Source of the DNA: Agrypnia vestita
Lineage: Eukaryota; Arthropoda; Insecta; Trichoptera; Phryganeidae
DNA: 64,000 nt
Direction of reading: 5' to 3'
Assembly: GCA_016648135.1 (NCBI GenBank)
Contig: JADDOH010004041.1
Span: forward strand, 124,001 to 188,000
Shown here: positions 1 through 10,182 of the stretch, piece after piece
Numbering within the stretch: position 1 is the stretch's first letter
Layout: every line of letters starts with the position of its first letter
Notes under the pieces: model-generated
Seen by the model: only the letters and a program-made list of their open reading frames with translations
Database searches by the model: none
Told to the model about the DNA's origin: nothing
Made by a program: the position numbers and the translations under genes

Positions 1-1178
1 ATCGTCGAGTTTGTATGCGAAGATATATGGATGAGGCAAGAGTGCGTTATATCCCCTACCCACGCCTACCCCCGCGGGGAGAGTACATTTATTTATTATC
101 ATATTTTCACACGGTCGTCAATTTTTACATTTACTTTAATTTAATATTCAATACACGAAGAGCGATTAACTGTCTCAGTCTTAACAAAATTTAGAGCTTG
201 GATGGCGCACGCAGCTCCAAATGACTCATTTCACACATGAATTAGTTAAATCCATAGTCATACGATCCACACAAATTAGGGATCAGTTTGTGAACTCGTG
301 GAACAATAGATTGTCGAAATGTTTTGTCTGTGAATTAAAACAATTATTTTTTTAACCGGTTATATATAATTATATCCCTTCGCGGAAAATGCCTGGCGCC
401 ATCTGTGAATTGGCAAGCAAGGCGCGCCGTGGCAGAGAAGCTCACCACTTAATGAGGCACTGGCTGCATGCGCCGCTGTGCATCACGACAGAGCAGCTCT
501 TAGTATCGCCTATTATTCTGCTGCCTGCTAACGTAATTTATTTTACTCTCAAACAATACACCTGAGCACGAGGGTGGCTATAATTGGGGGACAGCCTGCT
601 CTCACAATCCGTAACCTTCCCATCATTTATTTTATTTTATTCGGTCATCCAACAGGGAGACACAATCGCTTGGTAAGATGAAATACAAATAAAAATAGCT
701 AAATGTCTCCCACAATTAAAGGATAACACAAATAGGACATAACCATAGATAAGTCAATTTGACAATGACAGATAAAACATCATTTAACCGATTGTTCCAA
801 ATTTATCTTAAACATAGACATAAAGAGGCTCGTGATGTATATAATATACATGATCAGGGAGGGGGACGAGTTTCTAGTATCTGCCTCATCATATGACGAT
901 ACTCTTCACTTTTAGTGTTAGAAATATCTAATGAATTTAAGAGATATTTATAATCTGAGCATATTCGTGGAATGGGAGAGGTTTTCCTTTTGTTGGTTTG
1001 ATAAATTGGAAGGGAGAAGAGGTACTTCTGTCTGGTAGGTCGGAATGGGACGTGGAAAGCCAGCAGTTATGAATTATTAGGATTATTTGGAAATCATCTA
1101 GCGTAAGGACGGGGAAGTCTACTTCGAAGGCCTCGTAAAGCACCTCGTAAGAAGTGGAAAAAAACCATGATGCTAAAA
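1..1178. other. Gene-free DNA with a GC-rich island at about 381-560
   Basis: No open reading frame or splice-flanked exon stands out. The segment 381-560 is clearly richer in G+C than its flanks and shows no similarity to any repeat elsewhere in the window, so it is a candidate conserved non-coding element. The remainder is AT-rich and featureless. Confidence 0.4.
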
Positions 1179-1382
1179 GAGTAGCTTGTTGGTCTTGTGG
1201 TTAGGACACTCGCCTCGTGATCTAAAGGTCGCGGGTTCGAACCTCACTCCAGATTAGCAAGTTAGTCCTATTTTCATAGCACAAGCGTTTAGCTTAGTTT
1301 GAAAATAGTAAGAATATTGATGTGACACGTATTCCGTGTTCGCATCTCTATTTAAAAAAAAATAATAATAATAATAAAAAAT
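1179..1382 (+). mobile_element. tRNA-derived SINE, family A, copy 1
   Basis: The head resembles a tRNA with an A-box-like stretch (about 1196-1207) and a near-perfect Pol III B box, GGTTCGAACCT, at 1234-1244. It is followed by a non-tRNA body and an A-rich tail with ATA repeats. The same head and body recur at 63603-63788 with only about four substitutions, and decayed copies lie at 38424 and 28241. The 3' CCA-proximal acceptor pairing of a real tRNA is absent, so this is a retroposon and not a tRNA gene. Its mobilisation would depend on a LINE. Confidence 0.85.
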
Positions 1383-3300
1383 AACGAGCACACACCCCAG
1401 ATATAGAGATAATTTTACATAAATCATTGAACATTACATTAGCCTGACTTAAATCCAGTATTTTTATCTGTCCACACAAAATAAGGAAATGGGTGCCAAT
1501 ATTTCAAATGGATATAAATACGCAAGGAAAATGATCTTCAACGTAAAATTGTATTTTTGTATTGGTCCGGAAGCATGAGTAAAAGCAGAAACGATTTCCA
1601 AGAAATTGCGTGCGCTATAATCTCGGAGTTCATTAGTCACAGCTCTCAAAGTCTTGGAGATCTTGTCGCAGTTGTGGTTTGAGGAGAATCGTATCCAGGA
1701 TACCGATCTAGAATCAAAACCAGAAGCAGATGTTCTCTCAATGTGTACGTCATTAAATATCTAACCCAAAAAGGTGACCCTTTTGAATTTGTCGTTTTCA
1801 AAAAAGAGGTCCCCCAATAACACATCCAGGCCAAAAAACACGTAGTCATTTAATGGATATATTAATCAAACATGTGCTTTCACTACGGTATTTCATGGTA
1901 ATACCTAACCATAGCGTAAAAACCCTTCTTCTTCTAGGATCTCAAGGCTTATTGAGTGCCGGGTTATATTAACCCTTGCTCCTTCATCTGACGTTGCCAA
2001 AATGCGAAGCAATAAGTTGGTTTGGGGTTTTTAAAATTTTGAAAATAATATTGGAAGGTTAGTGATTTAGTGAATTAAACTATTGGGGATTTGGGAGGTT
2101 GTGTTAGTGGTGAGGTGTGTAGTAGTGGGTGTATAGGGGGGTGATGGGAAAGTAGAGTTAATAATGACGAAGATACTCCGACCATGGGGCACGATTGGCG
2201 AGGACCATTTTCGGTCTTTTCTTGATACGAGACCACAGCAACTCATCAATCGGTTCTGATGATGTACCCTGCAATGGGATCCGAAACGGCGACCAGAAAG
2301 GTCGAAAAAACACGGCAGAATATCCCAGAAAACTCTAACCAGAAAGTAATGAATATTCTTCACACACTCCAAGGCTTTCACTTCGCCAAACGTGAGAATT
2401 TTGCTCAATGGCACATCTACTGAAATGAAATCTAATGAATTTAAATATTTGGCGACATTTTCACTCATTCTAGCAACATTTTCGTTTAAACGACTACTTT
2501 GACCACGCACTGGTTTCTTTCAATCAATAACCTACGAAGAATTATTAATTAGTATATCTTGGCAGCATAAAATAATTTAATTTAATTTATAAGAAAACGC
2601 GAATACTCATAAAAATTCGCAAAATTGGTTTTTCTATCTTAAAACGAAGCATATTGAATTTGCCCGATCTTTTGAAAATAAATCTACAATAATTTTATGG
2701 TAAACAGTTTGAAAATGACGCTTAAATCAAATTTTCAAATGGTGAAAAAGTTGAAGTGTACAAAAGTTTACATAAATATGGATTGAAATGTTGAATTTCA
2801 CATATCGTCTTAAATAATTAAATTTGTGTGTCTGTAAGTTAATTAATCAATATGTCTGGGTTTTTTTAACGTTAACCTACCTATATACCATAAGGTATTA
2901 AAAAATCAAATATATAAATATTGATTCAAGCTCATATAATATTAAAACATCATAAAAATCCCAATTTATAAATTATATGGTTTCATAAAAATATATCACT
3001 AAAAACTTGTGTATTGACATTTTTCTCTGTGACAGCAAGCCTACACTACATATTAGTATATTTTTCATTTGCAATATTTATGTAGGTAGTGTAAATCAAA
3101 ATTCAGTAAAATTTGAATTTGCATTATGATATTTTCACGCAAGTACTTTACAAACTTTTTACAAACATTACTTTACACACAAAACATTTACATTCTTATC
3201 GAATCACGAGATGTACACCTCAATATCGGCATAAATTACATGAAAAGTGACGTTTAAAAGTGCGGGAAAATTGGCAATTTTCCCGGAAAATGCTACTTAC
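1383..3300. other. AT-rich gene-free DNA
   Basis: Nothing codes convincingly. A possible strongly decayed inverted hammerhead-like junction lies around 2180-2300 (CTGATGA at 2256-2262, GAAAC at 2283-2287) but its stem II has lost pairing. The rest shows no repeat shared with the window. Confidence 0.3.
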
Positions 3301-3490
3301 GGTTGTTTGCTACGTGGCGGCAGCACAGTCTCGCCGCTCGAGCGTCGTTAGTTTGTATTTCAGCCGCCAGGGCTTCTCGGGTTCCTTGTCTGACATTGAC
3401 ACGGACGGAACGAGACAAAAATCGAAGAGAAACAATGCCATTCAACGCATCAATGCTTGATTCCCTTCCCTCGACACGCTCCACACGCTC
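3301..3490 (-). other. Candidate minus-strand exon ending in a strong donor site
   Basis: On the minus strand a moderately GC-rich block ends exactly at a consensus donor, GTAAGT, whose complement occupies 3295-3300. One frame stays open through the block to the donor (Met at about 3484), and another begins MSDKEPEKPWRLKYK but stops 12 nt before the donor. I see no convincing polypyrimidine acceptor upstream; a TATA-like TTTTATA complement near 3525-3535 would fit a first exon with an untranslated leader. It lies on the same strand as the coiled-coil exon at 13509-13571, about 10 kb downstream of it in that gene's direction. Chance is a serious alternative. Confidence 0.25.
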
Positions 3491-3819
3491 GGAGATTACG
3501 TCAACTCTTCAACAGCGTCAAATGTTCATATAAAATACACCAAACGCGTGCCATTTGAAGCTTACAGTCTATTTCGTTTTTGTTATTATCGTGGGATTCC
3601 GCAAACAAAACTCAATGTTATGCTTTCGATATCATGTCTGGGTGATTATTTTTACACTCGTTAGATACTTGTTACAAAAAACCACATTATATAATTAAAT
3701 TTTTCATAGAATGGAGATGTCTACGATCTAAAGAACAAGCGTACGAAACAAATAGCCACAAATGAAGAATACAAAATACGACTTTTGACATAAATGACAG
3801 CCGTCGAATAAACAGACGC

Positions 3820-4395
3820 ATCAAATAGTCAGAGCGGCGCGGGGGGCTGGCTGGGGGTTCACAGAGCTGACGGACTCCTGCGAGAAACCCTCGCGGAGCG
3901 GCATCGGGACGTTTGCTGGCACTCGTGGTAAATAATTGAAGAAGGCTGGGAGACCAATCGATCAAGCACGCGCCGAGAGGCGATAACACGGGACACCGGA
4001 CCATTAGACATTACGGCTAGACCCGCGGCGGGTCGTGCGATCGGACCCCACGGCGAAATGCGGACGGCGTCGACGGCCCGAAAGAAAATTCGTCGGATCG
4101 GACTTATGGAGTATACAGAGGGTGTATGGTGTATGTATATCGGAGCGCGTGGCCGGACGGTTTAGGGGCGATATTCGCCTTCGCTTCGGCGCTGCGCAGG
4201 CGCCAGGAACATGGCCGCGCGGCTGTGGGGGTGCGACCCTCTCGCGTAATACGTACAGCTGACAGTGCTCTCGTTATATCGACTGATTGCACTCTGCCGA
4301 GTCTCGCTGCAATCGGAGTTTGGTGCGTCCGACATTGCTTATTAGATCTTTTTGTTGTCGATGTCGGTCGCACTGGGCTCTGTTGATGAGAACCG
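3820..4395. other. GC-rich unique island
   Basis: This is one of the longest GC-rich and CpG-containing stretches in an otherwise AT-rich window. Open frames overlap on both strands, which is what high GC gives by chance, and no paired splice sites bound them. It matches no repeat here. A promoter/first-exon region or a conserved enhancer is possible; function is not shown by the sequence. Confidence 0.4.
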
Positions 4396-4507
4396 TGGTT
4401 CAAAATATTGCATATTAGAAAACAAAGGCAAACCTATAAATATGGATTAATTAATTTTAACTTCTTCTTCAAATGTAGCAAATTTATTTTGTGGTAACAT
4501 AATTATA

Positions 4508-4668
4508 ATTAATATAAATTAACTTTGTTTAAACCACTTATTTATTGAAAAAAATCAACATGTTTCAAAGCCAATGGCTTCTTCATTATTATGAAGAAGC
4601 CATTGGCTTTGAAACATGTTGATTTTTTCAATAAATAAGTGGTTTAAACAAAGTTAATTTATATTAAT
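4508..4668. repeat. Near-perfect palindrome of the hammerhead-bearing family
   Basis: Two arms of about 79 bp (4508-4586 and 4590-4668) are inverted copies separated by a loop of about 4 nt, with one A/T-run length difference. Each arm reads outward from a truncated hammerhead core (ATGAAG), through stem II AAGCC/GGCTT and GAAACATGTTG, into the family tail AATAAGTGGTTTAAAC. The palindrome centre falls inside the CTGATGA box, which is therefore destroyed in both arms (ATTATGA). It is a head-to-head dimer truncated at the ribozyme. Confidence 0.85.
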
Positions 4669-4998
4669 TAATTTTAAGATTATAATGTAAATAATACTAA
4701 TATATAAAAAAATACTTGGTTCGAGTATAATAATACGATGTAGGTACTTAAGGGAAATGTTGAACATTTGAGAGTGAAAAAAAGAGAAGAGAAATAGGTG
4801 ATGAAATATAAAGTAAATTTCATATACGAGAAATCATAATAAAGATCACTATGAATGTATGAGAGCACAACATATGCAAAGGAATATTCTGCTCGTATGT
4901 AGCTGGGTAAATCGGTCACATAAAATTATATTGTATCATTAGCCGTGCGTACGCATTTTTCGAACAAAATATAAAATATGTAATTGTATAATAGTGCG

Positions 4999-5112
4999 GG
5001 ACATTATCAATTAACATAATATGAAGTAAGTTGCTTCATATTGTTGCCTCCTGGACATTATCAATTAACATAATATGAAGTAAGTTGCTTCATATTATGT
5101 TACCTCCTGGAT
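4999..5112. repeat. Tandem duplication of a 54-56 bp hairpin unit
   Basis: Units start at 4999 and 5053, with the start of a third (GGATATTAT) at 5109. Each unit contains an inverted repeat, ACATAATATGAAG facing CTTCATATTATGT (mutated in unit 1). It looks like a small satellite or a tandemly duplicated MITE end. Confidence 0.8.
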
Positions 5113-5154
5113 ATTATATTTATTCAAATGAATTATATTTGGGTATACAATAAC

Positions 5155-5385
5155 CAGGGGCGTGCAGTGGGAACATCGCAGCATGACTTTTACGTAATCA
5201 ATTATTTGGAAAAAAATCGGAATAGAACATATATTTGGTAATATTTCTATCACAATAATTATCAGAGTATTCATATTTTGATATACCATAATAATTTGTC
5301 GCATAAATATTTGATTTCTATTTTTTTTTACAAAATATACGTTTACAAAAAAGTCATGCTTCAATGTTCCCGCTGCACGCGCCTG
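5155..5385. mobile_element. hAT-type MITE with 8-bp target duplication
   Basis: The element starts CAGGGGCGTGCAGTGGGAAC and ends with the imperfect inverse, terminal inverted repeats of roughly 38 bp that include CATGACTTTT. It is flanked by acaataac (5147-5154) and ccaataac (5386-5393), an 8-bp duplication with one mismatch, as expected for hAT transposases. It has no coding capacity. A partial relative of one end lies at about 22575-22615. Confidence 0.8.
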
Positions 5386-5393
5386 CCAATAAC

Positions 5394-6289
5394 AGTATGT
5401 AATTTTTTTGTTTAAATTTAAAAAATATTTTTTTGTTGTTACTATTGATTTGCTTTCACCAAATACGCATAAAACTATGTATAAATATAACGAGGAACTA
5501 ATTGAAAGAAATGTAAAATGAGACACTGTGTGTAGTACCTACTAACATGCTTACGCTACAATAAATAAAATGAACTCTGAACTACATATACAATTTAATC
5601 AGGAACGCAGTTCACCCTCAGTGACATATCACAAATGGTGAAAATAGTGTAAAGTGTCTAAACCGTGAACCTGATTGACTGATGCAAAATTATGACGAAA
5701 ATCGATCAAACTTCTAGAAGCTAGGGGTGAATACATCTGGTCTGCAAATGAAAGATTCGGATGGTGAAAGGGGAGATTAAATAGTGTGACCATTATCGAA
5801 AGCATGTGTTATAAACACTCATTTCAAAGCACAGGTCGTTAGGTAAAAGCTGGCACGTGGTAAAAGCGCACATACGAATTTCTTGTATTCAGGTTGTCTA
5901 AATTAGAGTAAAAAACGAATAGGAAGTATAAATTACCAATATAATCGTTATGAGAAGGTAATAGGAGCTGTGTTGTGAAATTCGAATTTCTTCAACAAGA
6001 AAACTGTATGAGGTTTATAGGTTCAACGTTTTTTTTTTGTACTGGCTATAGAAATTATCCAAATACAGAGACGTTTCTGAAGTAGTTAACAAGATTGTTG
6101 ATTAAGTTAGTTAATAAGATTGATAGGCTGGCTGACCACAAAATTTTTAATTTAATTTAATTTTATAATTTTGATTCGGACGGCAATATGGAAGAGGCCT
6201 TGTCGACGCGGAATTGTTTTGCGTGGCTATATCATCGCGGCTTTGTCGGCGCGGCTTTGTCCGCGCGGCTTTTTCCTGCGTGGATTTGT
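5394..6289. other. AT-rich gene-free DNA
   Basis: No coding frame, repeat or splice-flanked segment was recognised. A short GC-richer run at about 6180-6295 repeats the motif CGCGGCTTTGTC, a small degenerate tandem. Confidence 0.3.
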
Positions 6290-6425
6290 CGGGGTACCAT
6301 AATAAATACATACTTAAGACGAAGCTATTTATATAGGAAATATGTATGAAAGTCTTTATACGGTGGTCACAGGGCTTATGACCTGTATGAACTGTCTTAG
6401 GTGATTACTTAATATTGTATTATTG
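6290..6425. mobile_element. Fragment of MITE family M
   Basis: Contains GACGAAGCTATTTATATAGG, the GGTGGTCACAG block and the TGATTACTT block in the same order as the copy at 7465. The terminal CTCACAGA is missing, so this is a truncated copy. Confidence 0.6.
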
Positions 6426-6463
6426 TCACGGAATAATCGTGATGATCACTAATTTTATATTAT

Positions 6464-6914
6464 TGTTACGGAATGTTGTGGCTGTGGGAGGCAAATGAAA
6501 TGTTAAAAACAATTAAAACCTTTGTGTATTACGCAGAGTCACTGGACTCAAGCTTAAATGTGCACCATGCTTTAATTCACACTAATTGTCACACAGGTTC
6601 ACAGTAATTCACATCACTAGAATCTTCGCTGCGCTTTTTGTCTATCGCGATTTCGCACGTAAGTACTCACTCGCCTCTGTTCAATTCGTACGATTCGCTT
6701 TTCTTAGTGTTAACTCGCTTAGTCAGAAATAACTCTTCACGCGCGCACTCGCATCTTTTTATACATAACTAAATGTTCGCAATGCAACGAGAATGTTTTA
6801 GTAGATTTTCCATATTTCTGGAGATTATGAGAATAGCCCAGTTGATTTTGGATTCATGTGGACCGTTCGATAGACTTGGATGAAGAGCAGTTATCTTTGT
6901 TTTACATTCTCGTG
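6464..6914 (+). mobile_element. Solo LTR 1 (subfamily with LTR 5)
   Basis: Begins TGTTACGG and ends near CTCGTGA, matching LTR 5 (43720-44185) along its length, including the GTGGGAGGCAAAT block near the start and the GTTCGATAGACTT block near the end. A TATA-like TTTTTATACAT at about 6755 is in plus orientation. No gag or pol frame adjoins it, so it is a solo LTR. A short partial duplicate of the start (TGTCACGGAATAATCG) lies just upstream at 6424. Confidence 0.7.
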
Positions 6915-6964
6915 ATTTTATTATATTTTGAGTTTGCTTTTGTTTTTCGTTATTTGTTTTTTTG

Positions 6965-7105
6965 TTACGCTTCAACAGGCTGAGAGACCCAATTATAGAA
7001 GCGAAACATATCACAAAACACCCAGGTTTGAGTAAATCAGATAGATTAATTGTGACCTCACCGGGAATCGAACATGGAACTGGGCTACGAGGGTCGCCGT
7101 TATGT
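6965..7105 (-). mobile_element. tRNA-derived SINE, family B, copy 1
   Basis: On the minus strand the head carries an A-box-like TAGCCCAGTTC and a B box GTTCGATTCC, followed by a body shared with 12297-12405, including the complements of GAGACCCAATT and GAAGCGAAA. The two copies are clearly diverged, so the family is older than family A. Confidence 0.7.
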
Positions 7106-7464
7106 TACAATACAATTTAGAAAATATATTTTTTTAACTTATGATAAATGTGTATTTCTTTCTTATTTCATCGTAAGAAACTTGTGAAACTGGAATTATA
7201 CTTTGTATTGCATGGACACACGAAATGATAGAGCTGAACCCTCATCTTTGTGCAAGGGTAGGTATGCAAGGGGAGAGCAAAATCAATGAAAGTTTAGTCA
7301 CTCTTGCTTTTAACAACTGAGTTAGAATTTATTGCGGCTTGCATTCTCGTTGGGAAATAGTTTGAATCACGAAATAACGTATTTACATATTATAGTGTTA
7401 ATGAATTAATTATGTGTGCAATGATTCCTCAATAGATGATTCTCTAATACAATCATAAATAACA

Positions 7465-7745
7465 AAAGTCTCACAGAGACGAAGCTATTTATAAAGACTT
7501 CCATACATACGAAACATGTATGGAAGTCTTTATAGGGTGGTCACAGAACTCATGATCTGTATTACCCGGCTTAAGTGATTACTTTACACAATCCAACGTT
7601 CACCAATTCCACAGTAAGAAAATCCGCACATGATAAAACTTTTGAATGTTGATTATATGTTCTTTTATCTGTCTACAGACATCTATGGTCAAATATTAGT
7701 AATTCCCATGATAATTATATACATAGATGTCGTCGCTGGTAATGA
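7465..7745. mobile_element. MITE family M copy
   Basis: Starts with AGTCTCACAGAGACGAAGC, the terminal motif of family M, and contains GACTTCCATACATAC facing GTATGGAAGTC as an internal hairpin. The other terminus is decayed (CATAGATGTCGTCG). Best-preserved relative: 49042-49295. Confidence 0.6.
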
Positions 7746-8330
7746 TACCTCTATATTTTCAAATTGAAGTACGAAGCAATATTCTTTTTAATGTATGGGT
7801 ATATGATATTCTTCCAGATCCAGATATTTAACATATAAACTAGAATACGCCTGAAAATTATAAATTTTTAACCCCTTTTATAGACTGGTTTATATTTTAA
7901 TAATATTTTTATAAGCATTTTCTAAGAACACGATTACTAGATTTTCTCAACAGAGGCATATAAATTATAGAAGTCTAAGAGACGAGGATCAAAAATTCTG
8001 TGGATAAGATCCAGTAATTCTGTTTGTAGGAAATACATATACGTATAAAAATAATGATTTAATAATTATTTATTTTTTAATGTACATTATGTTTACTTAC
8101 TACTTACGTTTTTTCGATGTTAGCAAATAATATGAAAATTATTCGAGTTCTATCTTTTCAAATGTTGACAAGTATATATTTGTAAATTTTAAATATTTTT
8201 CACACATAGTCTGTTTTTCCAAATTAAAATTAATAATTTAACATCGCTTTTATCAACTATATAAACCTCTGAGAACAACACTATACACTTTATTTCTAAT
8301 CCACCTAAGTAGGCTTTTATTCCCTTTATA

Positions 8331-8719
8331 TTAACTCGTGGCGTCTGCTTGTCTTCTTGTCTGACGAAAAAACTTTGGATCCATTTTAAACCCCTTTCCC
8401 GTGAGCCAATCGAGCTGAAACTTTGCAAGTAGACTCGTGGCGACGATAAAGAAGATCTATGAAATTTTTGTTAAAAAAAATAATACATTTTTGGATTTTT
8501 CAAATTTTGAATGGTTTTTTCATAAAATTTATTAAGTTGTATGAAAATATTTAAAGGCGTCTGGTAGACGGTATTATAGTATAATTTTGGATTTTTGGAA
8601 ATTTTTTATTACTCCCTTTCGCACCGTCGCCCGACCGAAGCCTAGTAAATGACTTTTTTCAACTAGTAATTGAGAAAGGGAGTATAATAAAAACTTGGTT
8701 TTAATGGGTTACTTTTTTA
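8331..8719. repeat. Repeat R, uninterrupted copy
   Basis: A roughly 390-bp repeat running from TTAACTCGTGGCGTCTGC to TGGGTTACTTTTTTAA, with an internal inverted pair around ACTCCCTTTC and GAAAGGGAGT. It is the reverse-complement counterpart of 38570-40100, which carries a mariner insertion, and therefore supplies the empty-site sequence (about 8478-8500). A shorter copy is at 9526-9655. The class is not clear; no protein is encoded. Confidence 0.8.
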
Positions 8720-8998
8720 ATAATTGAATGAACAACACGAAACAAGAATTACATTGTAATAAAACGATAATTACATGGTAAGGTAAAATTCGGTTTTAAC
8801 CAATAAGTTTTAAGAGCTGTGTGAAGTTTAAGGGCTGATAACACTTACACTTAAATAGTTAAATATTATGAAACAGTTATAACGGAAATCGGGAAACTTC
8901 TATGTGGTGCAGGGACCCCAACCCATTAGGATAATGGGAAGAAGAAGAAGTTACAACAGAGCTAGACGGCCAGATAATAGTCAACGATCAACGCTAAG

Positions 8999-9156
8999 GG
9001 CCGATTGTTTGATCAGGAGTTAATTAGGTAATAAGAAAAAAGCATAGAATTTTGCGTTTTACACTAGTCAAAATACAGGTTTTATATAATAAGCATAAAA
9101 ATATAAGTGCGCTTTTTGCTTGACTATTATTCTAACTACTGATCAAATAATCGGCC
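8999..9156. mobile_element. 158-bp MITE
   Basis: Terminal inverted repeats GGCCGATTGTTTGATCAG and CTGATCAAATAATCGGCC define the ends. A decayed relative begins at about 12178 (GATCGGTTAGTTGATCGG). It has no coding capacity, and the superfamily is not clear because no clean target duplication is visible. Confidence 0.75.
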
Positions 9157-9525
9157 ATATGTTGTAAGCAGTTGAAACACGCTACGTGGAATGTTAGGCG
9201 TCTAAATAAAGCTGGAAAATTCAGGTTCTGCGAGAGGTAGTCGACCGCCCAGCATTACCAACACTGGACCACAGCAATGTCAAAGGGTTTACGCTCTGTA
9301 GCGGACTTACGAGTCCCATGATGCTTTAAGATTAAAGCTTATCAAATTGAGTTTATTTTTATAACCAAATTATGAGGTGCTCTCAAAAAGAAGAAAGAAA
9401 AAAATTCATCAATCAATTATTTTAAAACTCTTGGATATTCACCTGTCATAATTTTTTTTCTAATTTAGGTTCTTTGCGGTACATTTTTTTTCCTTGTCTC
9501 TTCCTCTTTTTAGTTCCATTTTTTT

Positions 9526-9655
9526 AACTCGTGACGTCTGCTTGTCTGCTTGTCTGACGAAAAAACTTTGGATCGATTTTAAGCCCGAAACCCGAAAATG
9601 AGAAAGGGAGTATTGTAAAAACATGGTTTTTATGGGTTACTTTTTTTACTAATTA
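9526..9655. repeat. Repeat R, internally deleted copy
   Basis: Keeps the first end (ACTCGTGACGTCTGC) and the last end (GAGAAAGGGAGTATTG through GGGTTAC), but lacks the middle of about 260 bp. It lies in the same orientation as the copy at 8331. Confidence 0.75.
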
Positions 9656-10066
9656 GATCTGTCTTTTCCTCGCCATTCCTGATTCCCCTTTAACCTTTAA
9701 TTCTTTGACTCTCTTGATTTGTTCTTAACATAAACCTATTTTGTGGTACATTTTTTACAATTACAATAAAAACGATTTTTTTGGTACATTTTTTAGTTAC
9801 TGTTGTTATATTTTTACATAACTACTTAATTCTCTGGGAACTTGTAAGATGGTATCCGTACTATTTAATATTCTTGTGTATCCTGATTTTTTATTGTAGT
9901 TTAATAAATAAACAAACTAATAAATAAAAAGTTGTTAAAATTTACCTTTATGAAAATGAGTATCTTGAAAAGATTTTTTTATATACTGATGTGTGTGGAT
10001 TTTGATACACGACGACATAAATTTTCATTTGCCTCTAAATTGTTTCTCGGATGAGTGTCGTTTCAG

Positions 10067-10182
10067 AATTGACTGACTCAACTGAAGTCTTCTACAAATA
10101 TTCTTCAGCGTTAGAAGTAGTGTTAAGAGATGAAAATATAATATTATTAAAACACGTGCGAGTATCGATTGAAGCTGAACAA
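10067..10182 (+). other. Candidate 116-bp plus-strand exon
   Basis: An acceptor-like TTTCAG (10061-10066) and a consensus donor GTGAGT (10183-10188) bracket an open frame that includes VFYKYSSALEVVLRDEN. The frame would enter at codon position 2 and leave in phase 0. Base composition is like the surroundings and the strand is opposite to the coiled-coil exon, so it would belong to a different gene. The polypyrimidine tract is weak, and a longer minus-strand frame overlaps it. I do not recognise the peptide. Confidence 0.22.

Noticed and set aside
1190..1260. A tRNA gene
   Set aside because: A B box is present, but acceptor and anticodon stems do not pair and the same head is fused to a SINE body in four places.
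2240..2300. Hammerhead ribozyme (CTGATGA at 2256, GAAAC at 2283)
   Set aside because: Stem II has only three adjacent pairs, stem III lacks U16.1 and no stem I can be drawn; it may be a very old relative, but the sequence alone does not support it.
2067..2510. Minus-strand open frame of 147 codons
   Set aside because: The peptide has Thr/Pro/Ser-rich low-complexity ends from a biased stretch and no splice borders; no motif recognised.
4999..5112. CRISPR-like repeat array
   Set aside because: Two adjacent units without spacers in a eukaryotic context; it is a simple tandem duplication.
5095..5526. Minus-strand open frame of 143 codons
   Set aside because: It runs across the hAT MITE at 5155-5385, is AT-rich and low in complexity, and has no recognisable motif.
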